Shown here piece after piece: positions 22,695 to 35,205 of a DNA stretch of 64,000 bases. How positions within the stretch are numbered: position 1 is the stretch's first letter; every line of letters starts with the position of its first letter. Made by a program: the position numbers and the translations under genes. The stretch is from Jacaranda mimosifolia. Lineage: Eukaryota; Streptophyta; Magnoliopsida; Lamiales; Bignoniaceae. The stretch is taken from assembly GCA_018894105.1 (NCBI GenBank), contig CM032117.1, forward strand, positions 45,866,501 to 45,930,500, in the 5' to 3' direction. The notes below the pieces were generated by a model, which worked only from the letters and a program-made list of their open reading frames with translations, was not told where the DNA came from and did not search any database.

Positions 22695-22706
22695 CAATAT
22701 TAGAGC
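22695..22706 (+). other. Degenerate primer-binding site of the copia element
   Basis: CAATATTAGAGC, just inside the 5' LTR, resembles TGGTATCAGAGC, the site that pairs with initiator tRNA-Met and is used by most plant copia elements. Confidence 0.6.
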
Positions 22707-22829
22707 TAGTTTGCAGAAAGCATTGAAGGGTAGAGAATACACTTTTAGAGATAAAGAAGAATGAATTTCTAGAGAAGGCTTTTGATTCATTGGTTCTTTC
22801 ATCAATAGGCAATATTCTAAGATATAGTT

Positions 22830-23340
22830 GGGGGAGAAAATATGGTAGGTCTATGGTTGAAATTTGAAAGCTTATATATGTGGAAGCCATTCACAAATTA
22901 TTTGTATTCGAAGCAATGCTTGTATACGCTCAAGTTGAAAGAAGGTACACCCATAAACATCACATAGACTATAAAATAATATTAGATTTTCAGTAATATT
23001 AATGTGAAAGTTGATAATGAGGACCAAGCTTTGATCCTATTATATTCTTTGCTTAAATTCTATGAGCATTTGGATACTGCATTGCTTTATAGGAAGGATA
23101 CAATTTCAATAGAGGATGTTAAGGCCTTACTGAATTACAATGGCTTGAGAAAATAGTCCTAACAGTAATAAAGGTGAGAATGGAGAAAGGTTGGTGGCAT
23201 AGGAACTGCGAAAGGAGAAAGAAAAAGGTGGTGGAGGTAGGTCTCAATCCCAAGAGAAGGCTAAAACAAGGAATAAGTGTTTTGACTGTAGTGGCTAGGG
23301 GCACTGATGACACCATTGTCATTATGTGTGAAAGGAAAGG
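22830..23340 (+). pseudogene. copia gag, degenerate
   Basis: Readable blocks: WKPFTNYLYSKQCLYTLKL, DNEDQALILLYSLLKFYEHL, LLYRKDTISIEDVKALL, and a broken zinc knuckle near 23275-23325 (KCFDCSG, a stop, GH). These match the plant copia gag (UBN2-type) pattern. Several frameshifts and stops. Confidence 0.75.
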
Positions 23341-23399
23341 GTTCTAGTTAATTTTAGGTTATGATAAAGCTAATGTAGCTAAGGTTATCGAGAATAAGT

Positions 23400-24700
23400 T
23401 TAATAGTATTTTTTTTAATGTTGCTACTGGCCACTTGGATTTGGAGTTGATCCTAGATTTTGGGTGCTTGTACCACATGTGTCCTAAGAAAAATAGGTTT
23501 AGCATTTACAAATCAATAGATAGTGGTGAAATCCTATGGGGAATGATGCAGCTTGTAGGGATGTTGGGATTGACATTGTTAGTATTCAAATGCACGATGG
23601 CATAGTAAGAACTTTGTCAAATGTTCGACATATCTATGATTTAAAAAAGAATTCAATTTTCCTTATGCACATTGGATAAGACTTGCTGGAGTATAGTGCT
23701 TGGGACGAAGTTATTTGGATTTCAAAGAATGTGCTAATTGTCATGATGGCTAAGAGATAGAATGGCCTTTATGTTCTTTTAGGTATTACAGTTATAAGCA
23801 TTTTAGCAATTTTCATCATCTAATATAGACATAGATACTAGGTTGTGGCATATGTATTGGGGTATATGAGCACTGAGAAGATGTCCAAGTTGAGAAAAGG
23901 GGTTTTGCTTTGTGGTCAGATAATTGGGTAGCTAAACTTTTGTGAGCGCATTGTATTATTAGGATGAAGCAGCACAGGGTGAAGTTTCACAAGGCAGTTA
24001 ATAGTATCAAACTTTATACTATATCAATTCTTTTGAGGCTTTTTTAATTCCCTCAAAAGGTAGTACTAGATGTATGTTGACATTCACAATGACTTCTCAT
24101 GTAGGATTTTGGTGTATCTACTAAAGTACAAGGATGAAATGTTTGTCATATTCTAGCAATAGAAGACTATGATTGAAGAGCAAACTGGAAAGTTGGTCAA
24201 GCACTTGAGGATTGACAATGAGTTAGAATTCTACAATAAGGAATCCCATGAAATATTTAACAATGAGTGGATTGTGTGGCACCACAATAGAATAAAGTTG
24301 CACAATGAATGAATATAACTCTTTAGAAAGACCTTGGTGCATGCTCTTTAGTACAAGATTGTCCAGAGACTTTGGTTGAAACAATCAACACAATTTGCTA
24401 TTTGGTGAATATGTCTACCATCTACTTTGATTGTATGACTCATTTGGATAAATGGTTGGGTTTTCCTACTGATTACTCGAATTCAAGGGTATTCGAATAT
24501 CCTACTCATGCTCATGTCCATAACAGGAAGCTTGAGCTAAGGGCGAGGAATTACATGTTTCTAGCTAGGGTATTGTAAATGGAGTTAAAAGTTATCAAAT
24601 GTGGTATACTAATAATGGGAGCTCTAAGCTTATAATTACCAACAGAGATGTAACGTTTGATGAATCGCCATAATGAGGGAGGAATGATAAGATGAGGGTA
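23400..24700 (+). pseudogene. copia protease and integrase, degenerate
   Basis: The protease block ILDFGCLYHMCPKKNRF (usual 'LDSGCTYHM') is near 23445-23500; the catalytic DSG is DFG. The GAG-pre-integrase phrase near 23840 begins RLWHMY. Integrase is mostly unreadable except its end at 24372-24578 (TINTICYLVNMST, then HAHVHNRKLELRARNYMFL), which matches the copia 'G-x-x-A-Y-x-H' end block. Confidence 0.7.
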
Positions 24701-24929
24701 GCTAGAAGGACATTACAGAGTAGGTGGAGTTATAGATTGACACTTTACCAAAATGTCTCTAAAAGGGCTTCAGTTTCTGATAGACACCAAGTGGTAGATA
24801 TAGTTGGTATGAACTTATTACCACATAAACAACACTAGGAAAATATATTATTACAAGAGTACCATCTTATTTGAAATAGAGAAAGAAGATAGATTAAATT
24901 TCCATGGAGGTTTGGCTTCTCTAACTTAG

Positions 24930-25850
24930 TTGCTTATGCATTGAGTATGGCTGAGGATTTTATGTGAGATAATTTAGTCACGTACTAAGAAGCCATTAAC
25001 AGTCCAGACTTAGAGAAATGGTTGGTCACTATAAGGGAAGAGATTGAGCTACTACACAAGAATGGGACATGGGAACTAACTAGGCATCTAATAGTCAAAA
25101 AATAGTTTGGTGTAGATGGGGCTCCACGAAAAATGAGGAAATCTTGGGAGTTGAGGATACTTGCTATAAAGCACGGCTTATTCCGAATGGTTTTGCACAG
25201 AGAGACAGAATTGACTTTTATGAAGTGTTTTCTCCTTTGGTGAAAAACACTTTAATTCTGTGCTGCTTGCCATGAGAGCTCTGTTTGATATGGAGTTGGA
25301 GTAGATGGATGTTAAGATTATGTTTTTACATGGTAAGCTGAAGGAGCAGATTTATATGTCATCCAGAGGGATTGATTGTTCTGGGCATGGAAGATTGAGG
25401 TTGCCTTTTGAGAAGATATATTTATAGTTTAAATTAATTCCCCAGGCAATTTTTTAAGAGGTTTATTACCAAATATGTATACCAAAGCGTTTACAATAGT
25501 TGTGTATATCATAGGAAATATTGTGATAGAACATTTGTTTATTTGTTATTGTATGTTGATGACATATTGATTGTTTATAGGAACATGTTTGAAATCAACT
25601 TGTTGAAAGCTCAGTTGAGTAGGAAATTTGAGATGAAGGGTCTAGGTGGAGCCAAGAGGATATTGGATAGGGAGATTATCAGAGATGGACAATTTGGGAG
25701 AATTGTTCTTGTCTGAACAAAAATATATTAAGAAAGTATTTGAGCAATACAGGATGAATCAGTTCAAGCCGGTCAATACACCTCTTGCAGTTCAAGTGGG
25801 CTCTTAGAAGAGTTGTCCCCTAATATTAAGGAGAAGATAGAGCACATGTC
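24930..25850 (+). pseudogene. copia reverse transcriptase, degenerate
   Basis: Readable blocks: WLVTIREEIELLHKNGTWEL (25020-25080), the catalytic LLLYVDDILI near 25543-25572, LSEQKYIKKVFEQYRMNQ near 25710-25765 and PVNTPLAVQ. Several frameshifts and stops. Confidence 0.8.
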
Positions 25851-26176
25851 TTGAGTGCCCTATGCTAGTGTAGTTTGTAGCTTGATGTATGCCATAGTTT
25901 ATACTAGGCCAGATATTTCATATGCAGTTAGTGTGGTTGGTAGATACATGCACAAGTCAAGAAAGATGTATTGTTAGGCTATGAAATGAATATGAAGTAT
26001 GTGAGAGGTTTTGCAAACGAATGTTTGAGGTGTAGCTAACTTCACTCTACTACTATAATAGTTGGTTATTTGCATGCGGACTATGCTGGAGATTTGAAAA
26101 GAATGAGATCGATGGTAGGTTATGTTTTATTTGTCTACTTGTACTGTTAATTAGTTAAAGGCAACACCACAGACTT

Positions 26177-27629
26177 AGGTAAATTGCACAGCGCCCCCCT
26201 ATAATATTCGGAATTGGTTGATAACACCTTGTGAAATAAAAATTGGCAAAAAACCCTCTATGTTTAATTGAACGTTGCACACTTGACCTAACAGCCTTCT
26301 TATTGTTGTTTGATGTTCATTGAATAATAAAAAGATAAAATTACCCTTAAATAGAATTATTTTTTTATACATTTCAAATTAATTTAAAAAAGGTATATGT
26401 TTCTATTTATACTTATATATAATATGTATACATATATAAATCTATGCATAATATTTTTGAAAAAGTATATAATATAATTTTTACACTTATATAATATATG
26501 TACATGTAAAAATTTATCTATAAAGATATTATATATTATTTATTTATACATGTCACATATATCCATATATAAATTTTCTTTAATTCTTTTAAAATTAAAT
26601 AATACATAATATTTTTAAAAATTAAATAATATATTTTTTATTTATAGTTACATAAAAAATATATGTACATCTATAAATATAAACATATGTTTTTTATTTA
26701 TACATATAATATACATATATAATTGTTTTCTTCATTTCAAATTAAGTAATATTTATTATATTTAAAAATATAAAATATATAATATTCATAAAAATTAAAT
26801 AATATATTTTTTATTTATAGTTACAATATATAATTATAGTTACATATAATAATTATAAATATTATTTATTATTTATTATTTGTAAAAATATAGAATATAA
26901 TTTTTATTTATACTTATATACATATAACATATATATATATATATTTATCATAACATGTATATGTATGCATATATATAAAATTATATATAACATATAGATT
27001 TATATATATATATATTATATCATCACCCCCACCCCACCTGCCTCACCCCCCACCCGTCTTCCCCAAAGTCGATGAGCAGCCATGGCTGCCTTGTATAATG
27101 GCCAGGTCTGGCCAAATTTGGATCTGGCCAGACCTGGCCACTAGCTGCCATGGTCGATGGCGGCCACCGGTAGCCGACTGGCGAGTTGCCGAGGCTGGCT
27201 GCCGGAATGCTGGCAGCCATGGCTACCATGGCCATCGACTACCAGCTGCCGGCAGCCATGAAAAATCGGCTGCCATAGGTTGGGGTAGGGTGAGATATAC
27301 ATTTATATTATGTATATATATTATATTATATTATATATATAAGAATATATTACTTATATTTTTTTTTAAAGATATTATATGATTTAATTTGGACTGTTGA
27401 TTTTTTTTTTTTAAAATCTAACGGTTGATAAGTGAGGGGCATGATCATCTTTTTACACATAAAAATACATGCCAAATCGCGGACACCCGCACGTGAATGA
27501 CACCTTCCTTTCCAAGGGTGCTCATTGCATGATTTTAGAAAATAGAGAGGGTTTTTTGCTAATTTTTATTTCACAGGGGGTTATCAGCCAATTCCAAATA
27601 TCACAGGGGGGCGCTGTGCAATTTACCCC
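26177..27629. mobile_element. Non-autonomous MULE inserted in the copia RNase H
   Basis: Terminal inverted repeats of at least 85 bp: the left end reads GGTAAATTGCACAGCGCC and the right end in reverse reads the same, followed by ATTCGGAATTGG / ATTTGGAATTGG and GATAACACC / GATAACCCC blocks. The flanking 9-bp duplication is CACAGACTT (26168-26176) and CACAGGCTT (27630-27638), one mismatch. The interior is very AT-rich except for a GC-rich island at about 27024-27285. No transposase. Its termini are related to those of MULE-A and MULE-B. Confidence 0.92.
27024..27285. other. GC-rich island inside the non-autonomous MULE
   Basis: A block with repeated GCCATGGC, CTGGCCA and GCTGCC words, in strong contrast to the surrounding AT-rich DNA. 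A short open frame exists on both strands but no known protein is recognised. It could be a captured gene fragment or low-complexity filler. Confidence 0.6.
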
Positions 27630-28020
27630 CACAGGCTTTTGTTGCATTGTCTACTATTGAGACTAAGTACATGGCTTTGATTGAAGGCGTTAAAGAAGGC
27701 ATTTGACTGAAGGGGTTGATTGTTGATATAGATATGGAGTTTGGAATAACTGTATTTTGCGATAATTAGAGTGTCGTACACTTATCGAAGAATCAAATAT
27801 ATCATGAGAGAACAAAGCACATTGATGTCATATTTCATATTATCTAGAATGTTAGGCTTTATTTCAGTTGAGAAAGATGACACATGATCATCCAATAGAT
27901 ATATTAACGAAGTTTGTTCCAATAATCAAGTTTGAGCATTGTTTAGATTTGACCAATTTCAATCTCATATGAGTGTCCTTTTGTGGGATTGGTGAAAAGA
28001 GTTTGAAAATGTAAGATAAG

Positions 28021-28461
28021 GTGGAGAATTTTAAAGTGCCTTAAAAGTGAGCATTTCTATTTGAGTGTCGTGCGCCCCAAGTTGGTTTTTAACCCCCTTA
28101 ATAAGTTTTTCAGCTTAGCATCAGATCCAAGGCTTTTGTATTAAGGGTATTTTTTTGGTGGGATTAATATTTGGGTATAGAAAATACTTTAAGGTGCAAT
28201 TAGGGGATTGGGTTTTCAGTGATTAAATGAAGCAAGGATGACGAGTGTCGCGAGAATATTGAGATTTGGAATCAAAAAATCTTTGTAGTACTGCTCAAAT
28301 TTGATTAATAAATTCTTTTTCTCTTCGTACCATAAAATCATAGATGTAAGCTATCAATTGAAGTCGAACAATATTAATTCTTAGTGTTATTTATCATTTT
28401 ATATTTGATTTCTATTTCATTTGTATTTTTCTATATCTACCAGACAAATTGGTGCACAACA
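28021..28461 (+). repeat. 3' LTR of the copia element
   Basis: Partner of 22174-22691; starts near GGTGGAGAATTTT and ends TGGTGCACAACA. Shorter than the 5' copy because of indels in the first third. Confidence 0.75.
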
Positions 28462-29400
28462 TTACATTCGTTTCTTTTCTATTTTCTTCAACCAATATAT
28501 TGAATTCACATTGGCCAGTTATTCATTTTCAATTTGGTTTACATTTTTTTTTCTTTTATTGTTCTTCTTCCCTTTTTTTTTTTAATCTTTTAGAGTTGGT
28601 TTGTGGAAATTAAGAAAGAAAAATTTTAAATATAATTTTTGAGAACAAGAAAGAAAAAATATATAATTAGCTTCCAAATTTTAAAATCACTTCTCATTTT
28701 CATGCGTCTTACTAAACCAATTGTCAAGCCATTACACCTAGATTGGCCTAAATTAATTTCCCCTCCCCCCCCCCCCCCCCCAAAATCAACACCCCATTTT
28801 TAAAAAAGAAATACTTTGATTAATATATCAGTCAAAATTTTAATATATAATTTTTCATTCTTAAACACTACATCTAGTCTTTGCTATTTTTTGTATATAG
28901 TATTGACATAGATAGATACACATTCATATCCGTGTGCAGGTTATAATACAAGTGTTATCATAATGTCCCAACTTTAATGCTTTCTAAATTAATAATTCCG
29001 GCTAATCACCAGATCAGGTAAATTCCTTAAAACTACAATTGTACGAAAAGAAAAAGTACTGAGAAATTAGGAAAAGATCTTTATCTTTTTCTATGCAATG
29101 TGGAAATTAATGGAGGTACTTTTTTGGTTCGATAAAGATAACGTTTTATTAAGACCGACTTTTTAAAGCCAAGAACTACTTATCTTTAAGAGCTTAATCA
29201 TTTAAAAAAGAACCACTAAGTATTAAAAAGTAAAGGCCAGTTGCTAATGCTAATCCACATTACTTCACAAAGCTAAGTATTTGCTCATACAGGAAAGAGA
29301 ATTGTTCTATGGTTTTAGTAAATAAAATTTGGTCCTGATATGATGTTTCCCTTAAAGATCCAGAGAAGAAAATAAAAAAAATTGATTAATTTCTTGAATG
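28462..29400. other. AT-rich intergenic sequence
   Basis: No gene or clear element seen. Contains a 17-base poly-C run at 28765-28781 and several A/T-rich microsatellite-like runs. Confidence 0.6.
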
Positions 29401-29410
29401 ATCTCATTAA

Positions 29411-30334
29411 GGGAAAATTGCAAAAATAGAATCATAAATAAAGCCATTTTGTGAAAGAGGACTGGAATTAAGGCTACAGCAAAATTAGAACCATAACTAT
29501 AAAAAAAGAAAATAAAAAAAAAAGGACAAGGCTCGCCGAAAAGCACAGCTAGCTCACCAGAAAGCATAATCAGTGCTGGGATATATACTTGCATAGAGCT
29601 AGGCTACCACAGCTTCGTGCCTCGTCATGTGCCACGTCTATTTTGATAAAGAAAAAATTGCAAAATAGGATTATAAATAAGGTCATTTTGCGAAACAGAA
29701 TTGGAATTAAGGAGCAAAAAGGATAACCAATCTTAAGAAGTAGAACATAAAGGAGCATCAAAAAAGAAAACCACATAAACTGAAATATTGAATAGCAAAA
29801 AATAAAGTAAAAATTGATGACATCAGAATGCTATGAAATTTGCTCGATTCATTTGAAAAGACTAATGATACAAAATCGAATGAAAATTTACAATATTGGA
29901 ATGCCATAAAATTCGATCAATTCATTCAAAAATGACTGATGGCGCAAATTTTGGTGCAAATTGACGAGCATGCATTGGGCAAAAATTGACAATATTGCTC
30001 CTTATTTTAGTTTTATGTGTTGTACTTTTTGTTGTTCCTTAACTCTGATTCTTGTTTGCAAAATAGTCTTACTTATGGTCCTATATATCTTTGTTATTTT
30101 TTCTTTATTAAAATACATGTGGCACATGACAAGGCGTGCAACTGTGCCAGTCAAGTGCCACGCAAGTATATTCTAGTGTTGATTGTGCTTTCCAATGAGC
30201 TGACTGTACTTTTCAATAGCCTTGTCCTTTTTTGATTTTTTTTGGTAGCTATAGCTCTAGTTTTGTCATGGCCTTAATTTCAGTCCTCTTTTGCAACATG
30301 ACCTTATTTACGGTTCTATTTTTGTAATTTTTCC
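29411..30334. mobile_element. Non-autonomous MULE with long TIRs (about 340 bp)
   Basis: Perfect 10-bp flanking duplication ATCTCATTAA (29401-29410 and 30335-30344). Left end GGGAAAATTGCAAAAATAG pairs with the inverted right end GGAAAAATTACAAAAATAG. Homology of the arms extends about 340 bp, including GGACAAGGCT, GTCATGTGCCAC and GGTCATTTTGC blocks. Within each arm the terminal motif is partly repeated (about 29650 and 30080). No coding potential. Confidence 0.92.
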
Positions 30335-30342
30335 ATCTCATT

Positions 30343-30344
<2 letters not shown>

Positions 30345-30381
<37 letters not shown>
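30345..30381. repeat. (CT)n microsatellite
   Basis: About 18 uninterrupted CT units directly after the target duplication of the preceding element. Confidence 0.98.
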
Positions 30382-30384
<3 letters not shown>

Positions 30385-30502
30385 GTTTATATATAAGAAC
30401 ATGTTCACTTTGTATGACATACTATACTATTCTTTTACATTAACTACATGTGCTTTATATGAAAATCTATAATACGAAAGATGACTCGATATAAAATTAT
30501 AA

Positions 30503-30940
30503 GGGCTAGTTTGGTTCAATTTTTAAGTTATCTCATGATTATTTATCATGTGATAATTTGTGTGATTATTTATCATTACGCTATAGTTTGGTTTGCATGA
30601 TTATTTTTATGTGGATCCACATGATTGTTGGTTGTTGTGTTTGGTTCAACATTAAATCATCTTGATTACACCTAATAAATTATCTTTTTGTCTCTTACTC
30701 AAATATAAAATCCATGATTTTAAAAATTAAAGGGTAAATAGATCATTTCAACACAAGAAATAGACCCATATATAAATAATCCCATGGGGGGCGGTGGGTT
30801 AATTTATCATGGGAATTGCACATATAAGCACGGGCTTTTGGTATTTGTGCGGGTCTGGGTGTTTATTATCACTCCAACCAAATGAATAATAATGTGAAAA
30901 AATACTTTATCCCACCTTATCATCCCAACCAAACTAGCCC
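30503..30940. mobile_element. PIF/Harbinger (Tourist-like) MITE
   Basis: 438 bp. Left end GGGCTAGTTTGGTT and right end AACCAAACTAGCCC are perfect inverted repeats, flanked by TAA on both sides (30500-30502 and 30941-30943), the 3-bp target duplication typical of PIF/Harbinger. Interior AT-rich, non-coding. Confidence 0.92.
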
Positions 30941-31170
30941 TAAAAGTATTGCATTAAGAATCCAACTTAAAATCACCGGATCATTTATTCAATCCCTCAA
31001 TTATGAATGTCTTAATTCATAATTTATATATAAATATTTCTCGAATGTGTATATTTTAGGCCATCTTATATATTTAATTGGTTAGTCACTAATTCAGGAA
31101 CAATTTTCCTTATCGTTCACAATGATCCGGACCTTCATCACATTAAACACAAGGAACATTACCTAAAATT

Positions 31171-32749
31171 AGGGGGGCAAATTGGGTCTCAAACCATGGT
31201 TCCAACCCAATTTATTTTGGGTTGGGTTTAAAATAATTTGATTGGGTTTGGGTTGGGTTGGGTTGGGTTGGGTTTTAGTGGGTTGAATATGGATTGGGTT
31301 TTAATGGGTTGAAACGGGTTTTGAATGTAAATGGGTTGAATGTAGTTTTTAAATAATTCAACTTAATTTCAGCTCCAAAATTATCCTTCTATTTTTTCAT
31401 TCTCTCAAGATCATACACTACTTTATTTTTATTTCTATAACACTTTAAAAATAAAATAAAAAAAATAATGAATTGAAAATTAGATAAATTATATATCATC
31501 GATTAATCATTTTCCATTTCTCCACCTCATTTAATTTTCAAATATTAATTTATTAACTTAATTCGAATGAATTAATCAAGTAACGTTTTAATTGATATTA
31601 TGATCTAAAAATTGATTATATCATCATTTGGTTTATAAACTCCAATTTTTTATAAAAAAAATTTAGCCAGTTAATTTTATAGCCCCCAATTTTTTTTCAA
31701 CTTTACTATATGAAAATAAATAAAAAATTATTTTTCTTTTTTCTTTTTATAATTTGTACAAACTACCAAAATATTAATATGTAAACAAAACAAATTTATT
31801 GTGTAGTGGTAGCATGTGAGAGGACAGATTGCGGCCGTCCATTTCATTTCCTTTCCCTCCACATGAAGAAAGGGCCCCGACTTTATTTTTATTTTCAGTT
31901 ATAATATTTTCATAAATTAAAAAATTAATTATATTTCAATATTTTTTGATTATTTTATTTAAAAATAATAATTTAGGTAGATATAAGAATTTAAATTTAA
32001 ATGATTTATATTTTTTATCCTTAAAAAGACATATTTTTCAATATATATGCATATTTAAATTGTTTCAAAATGATAGTAATACTTTTATGTCGAATCGAAT
32101 TTGAATTTAAAAATAATAATTTAGGTAGATATAAGAATTTAAATTTAAATGATTTATATTTTTTATTCTTAAAAAGACATATTTTTCAATATATATGCAT
32201 ATTTAAATTGTTTTAAAATGATAGTAATACTTTATGTCGAATAGAATTTGAATTTGATCATTGTGATAAACGATAATAAACTAGATTGAAAAAATTAAAA
32301 ATGAAATAAATAGTACTTTTTCAAATATTGACTAAATATAAAAAGTAAAAAACAAATACGACTAGTATAGTAAATATTTTGTACTAAAAATTTAAAATAT
32401 TTTATATAATTATGTTTTATTCATTGAGCAAGATTGTTATTTTGTATTAAAAGAAAAATATAAATATTATAAAATAATAAGTAAATTATATGTTTACATA
32501 ATTTGATTTGATTTTACGTGATTAATAAGGATTTAAAAATAATTAATTAACATATGTCAAATAAAGATAAAAAGATTATAGTTTAATAAAATAATATAAC
32601 AATGTATTTAACAAAAAATTTACATTTTTTTTCTTTTTTGTATTGGACCCGCCCAAATCCGACCCAACCTATTTTCAACCCATAAATATAAACCCATTTT
32701 GAGCCCAACCCATTTTGAACCCAACTCATAAGTCATAAAGACCCAACCC
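31171..32749. mobile_element. hAT-like non-autonomous element
   Basis: Flanked by an exact 8-bp duplication CTAAAATT (31163-31170, 32750-32757). The left end reads AGGGGGGCAAATTGGGTC and runs into GGGTTGGGTT repeats. The right end carries the inverse (AACCCAACCC, GACCCGCCCAAATC) but its last bases look eroded. Interior AT-rich with an internal tandem duplication. Family assignment rests on the 8-bp duplication and the GGGGGCAAA-like end. Confidence 0.75.
31961..32256. repeat. Two-copy tandem duplication, unit 148 bp
   Basis: The block starting AAAAATAATAATTTAGGTAG at 31961 recurs at 32109 almost unchanged to about 32256. It lies inside the hAT-like element. Confidence 0.92.
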
Positions 32750-32757
32750 CTAAAATT

Positions 32758-34495
32758 ATCCATATCCATACAAGGATAATTATTCAAATGGTCCCAAAAA
32801 TGCCTTTGCTATCTCTAAAGCCTGTATTTGATTAGTTATATTGGTGAGATAGGGCTCTTTAACAGTGCCTAGTAGTTTATTTGATATTAAAGATTATGGT
32901 AACAAGCCAAAATAAAATTATCTTTGAATTTGTTGTAGATTATATCTGTTTATACGATTAAGAATCTATCACATTTTTTGTTTTGATGTGAGATTGATTA
33001 TTAATCACATGTGGATTTGATGTGAGATTGATTAATCAACTATGTGAGATTACATAATAAATTATTACTATGTCCTTTATTTTAAAATTTCAAATAACGA
33101 AAGAGGGACAAATTAATAAGGAAAGAACTATAATTCTATAGTGCAATGTCGTAAATTAAGAGAGAATTCAAGATTGAGGTAGTTGCAAACTTCAACTCCA
33201 TTCTAATCTCTCAAATCAAATTCCAAAAGAGATTGCCTAATCTCTGTGCAATTTTCACATACTTCAACTATATAAATTATTAATAAAACGTATCAATGCA
33301 AAAAAATAAAATGTCTCATCGGATTAATTACTTCGTATTAATAATAAGAAGAAATTTTTATCTACATGGGGTGATTTTAAGTTGAATAGTAGGAATTGTA
33401 CTATATATTTTCGATATTGAGTTTTTCTGCTTTAAATTAACGTATGCTGCAATTTTAGCTACCTTAATATTGGTGATAGGAAAATAAGGGAGGGATGGCT
33501 CCATTTTCAACAAAGTTCAAAGGACCTCTTTTATCTTTGACCCATACAATTTAGTTATGACTTTCTTAAAGTTGTACAGAGATGAGACTTGGAACAATAT
33601 GGAAGATATGTATACATTATAACTAGGTTCTAGAAAAGCATGTCGGTTTAAAATGTCCAAGTTCAGATCTATCAAGTTGATCTTTATGTTAGATCCATGC
33701 AACTATTATTCAATTTTCACCATACCATCTCATAACCAACCACCTTCCCCACATAGATACAATTTTGCGATCTTTGTCAACTGTCAACATCTTTACTAAT
33801 AAAAATAGAAAAACTGCCTTTAATTCTTGAAAGTGCATAATTAATGAGATGATAAAGAAAGGGGATGATAAAAGATTTAATCTTAATTTATGCAAGGGGA
33901 ATCATTAGTTAAGCTGTGAGAAGTGGGAGCTTTGAATGCTAGCTAATCCAGGTCTACACTCTGCATACAGATAAACAAATGGAACAGTAGTGCCCAGCCA
34001 GGCACATTTCAGCAATGAAATTAGTTATAATTGACATATCTAAAATAGTTTTTCGACAAAAAGAAGAATTTTTATATGGATTCAATTTGAAAATATCAAA
34101 TGATGAAGATCATATCATTTTAAAAGTGGAATTCATATAAATTTAAAAATAAAATAAAATAATGGTCATTATAATTGTTTGATGTTTTTACATTAATTGA
34201 TACATGTATGATGCAGGATCAATTTTGCTACGAAAGTCTCATTAAAATTTCGCACTGGAGAGTAAAAATAATTAGTTCAAATCCTGCATGCACTTTGCTT
34301 AGACAAATTATGTGAGTGAAAAAGTGATTGATATCCCCATTTTGCCAATTATCGTGGTGTTTATAATCATAAAAATTGCAATTTTCAACCCAAACCCTTG
34401 CTCACATCATCATGAGTGTTATTCACATGTGTAGTGGTCAAACGTATTAAAAAATAACAAAATTATCACTTCAAAAACTTAAGTATTTGTTATGG
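32758..34495. other. AT-rich intergenic sequence
   Basis: No gene recognised on either strand; short open frames only. No clear element ends seen. Confidence 0.55.
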
Positions 34496-34499
34496 AAAA

Positions 34500-34838
34500 A
34501 ATGCTACAAATTTAATTTTGTAGTTATAGCTACGAAATATAATGTCGGATTTTTGTACTAAATATAATTTTTATAATTATAATCAATACATACTATTAAT
34601 TATCAATTCGTAGCATTGCACTTTTGAAGTGCAATAGATTAGTTATGTATTATCCGTATGAAAATTAATATATATATATATATATATGAATGATTATTAG
34701 CTACGGATTGGTCATAGTGAGGGTCAGCTACGAGAGCACCAGTTTCGAACTTGGCTAGGACAATTTCATAGTCAAAGCTATAAATTCTTAATATTAGCTA
34801 CGAATTAACTATAGTGGATATCTTAATTTTTTGTAGTG
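34500..34838. mobile_element. CACTA-like element fragment (right end)
   Basis: The right end reads TTTTTTGTAGTG, the inverse of CACTACAAAAAA, and is preceded by several TTAGCTACGAAT-type subterminal repeats in both orientations. No matching left CACTA end is visible, so this is probably a truncated copy. Confidence 0.45.
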
Positions 34839-35147
34839 CATTAATATAATCTTTATTCATATTTATTCATGACATCAACATAAATATAAATTATTTGTCA
34901 TTAGCTCCTATTTACTTTAATTTCTTTACTCCTAGGAGATATGGAGAGACAGAAAGAAAAAGAGAATTATTGCTTTGTCAAGTAAGAGGTAGCCAAGTTG
35001 GAAAAATATCAAGCATAAAACAATGTCCAACCAATGATCTACGTACACTTGGTGGGCAAACATTTTTTATGAGCCCCACTCATCCTTATACATCATCATG
35101 TCACACATATCAGCAAACATACATACTTTTCAGTAATACATGCAGAC

Positions 35148-35179
<32 letters not shown>

Positions 35180-35186
35180 GCGCGCA
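35148..35186. repeat. (CT)n(CA)n(CG)n compound microsatellite
   Basis: CT, then CA, then CG dinucleotide runs, ending 19 bases before the next element. Confidence 0.97.
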
Positions 35187-35205
35187 TACAGGGTGCATGT
35201 TAGGT

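Larger units (their letters stand above)
25900..27965 (+). pseudogene. copia RNase H, split by a MULE insertion
   Basis: The N-terminal part reads ARPDISYAVSVVGRYMHK near 25905-25960. The MULE sits at 26177-27629. Reading resumes as AFVALSTIETKYMALIEGV near 27640-27700, then LKGL, FCDN and NQIYHERTKHIDVIFHII to about 27845. The Trp and Gln codons of the usual 'AIWLKG' and 'CDNQS' are TGA and TAG here. Confidence 0.85.
22174..28461 (+). mobile_element. Ty1/copia LTR retrotransposon, heavily mutated, with a nested MULE
   Basis: Direct repeats at about 22174-22691 and 28021-28461 flank gag, protease, integrase, RT and RNase H remnants in the order gag-PR-IN-RT-RH, the mark of Ty1/copia. A degenerate initiator-Met-type primer site follows the left repeat. 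RNase H is interrupted by the element at 26177-27629. No long ORF survives, and a target duplication was not found, so end coordinates are approximate. Confidence 0.85.

Noticed and set aside
34895..35203. A 102-residue open frame ending in Ser/Leu/His repeats
   Set aside because: Its end is made of the CT/CA microsatellite and the rest has no recognisable feature.
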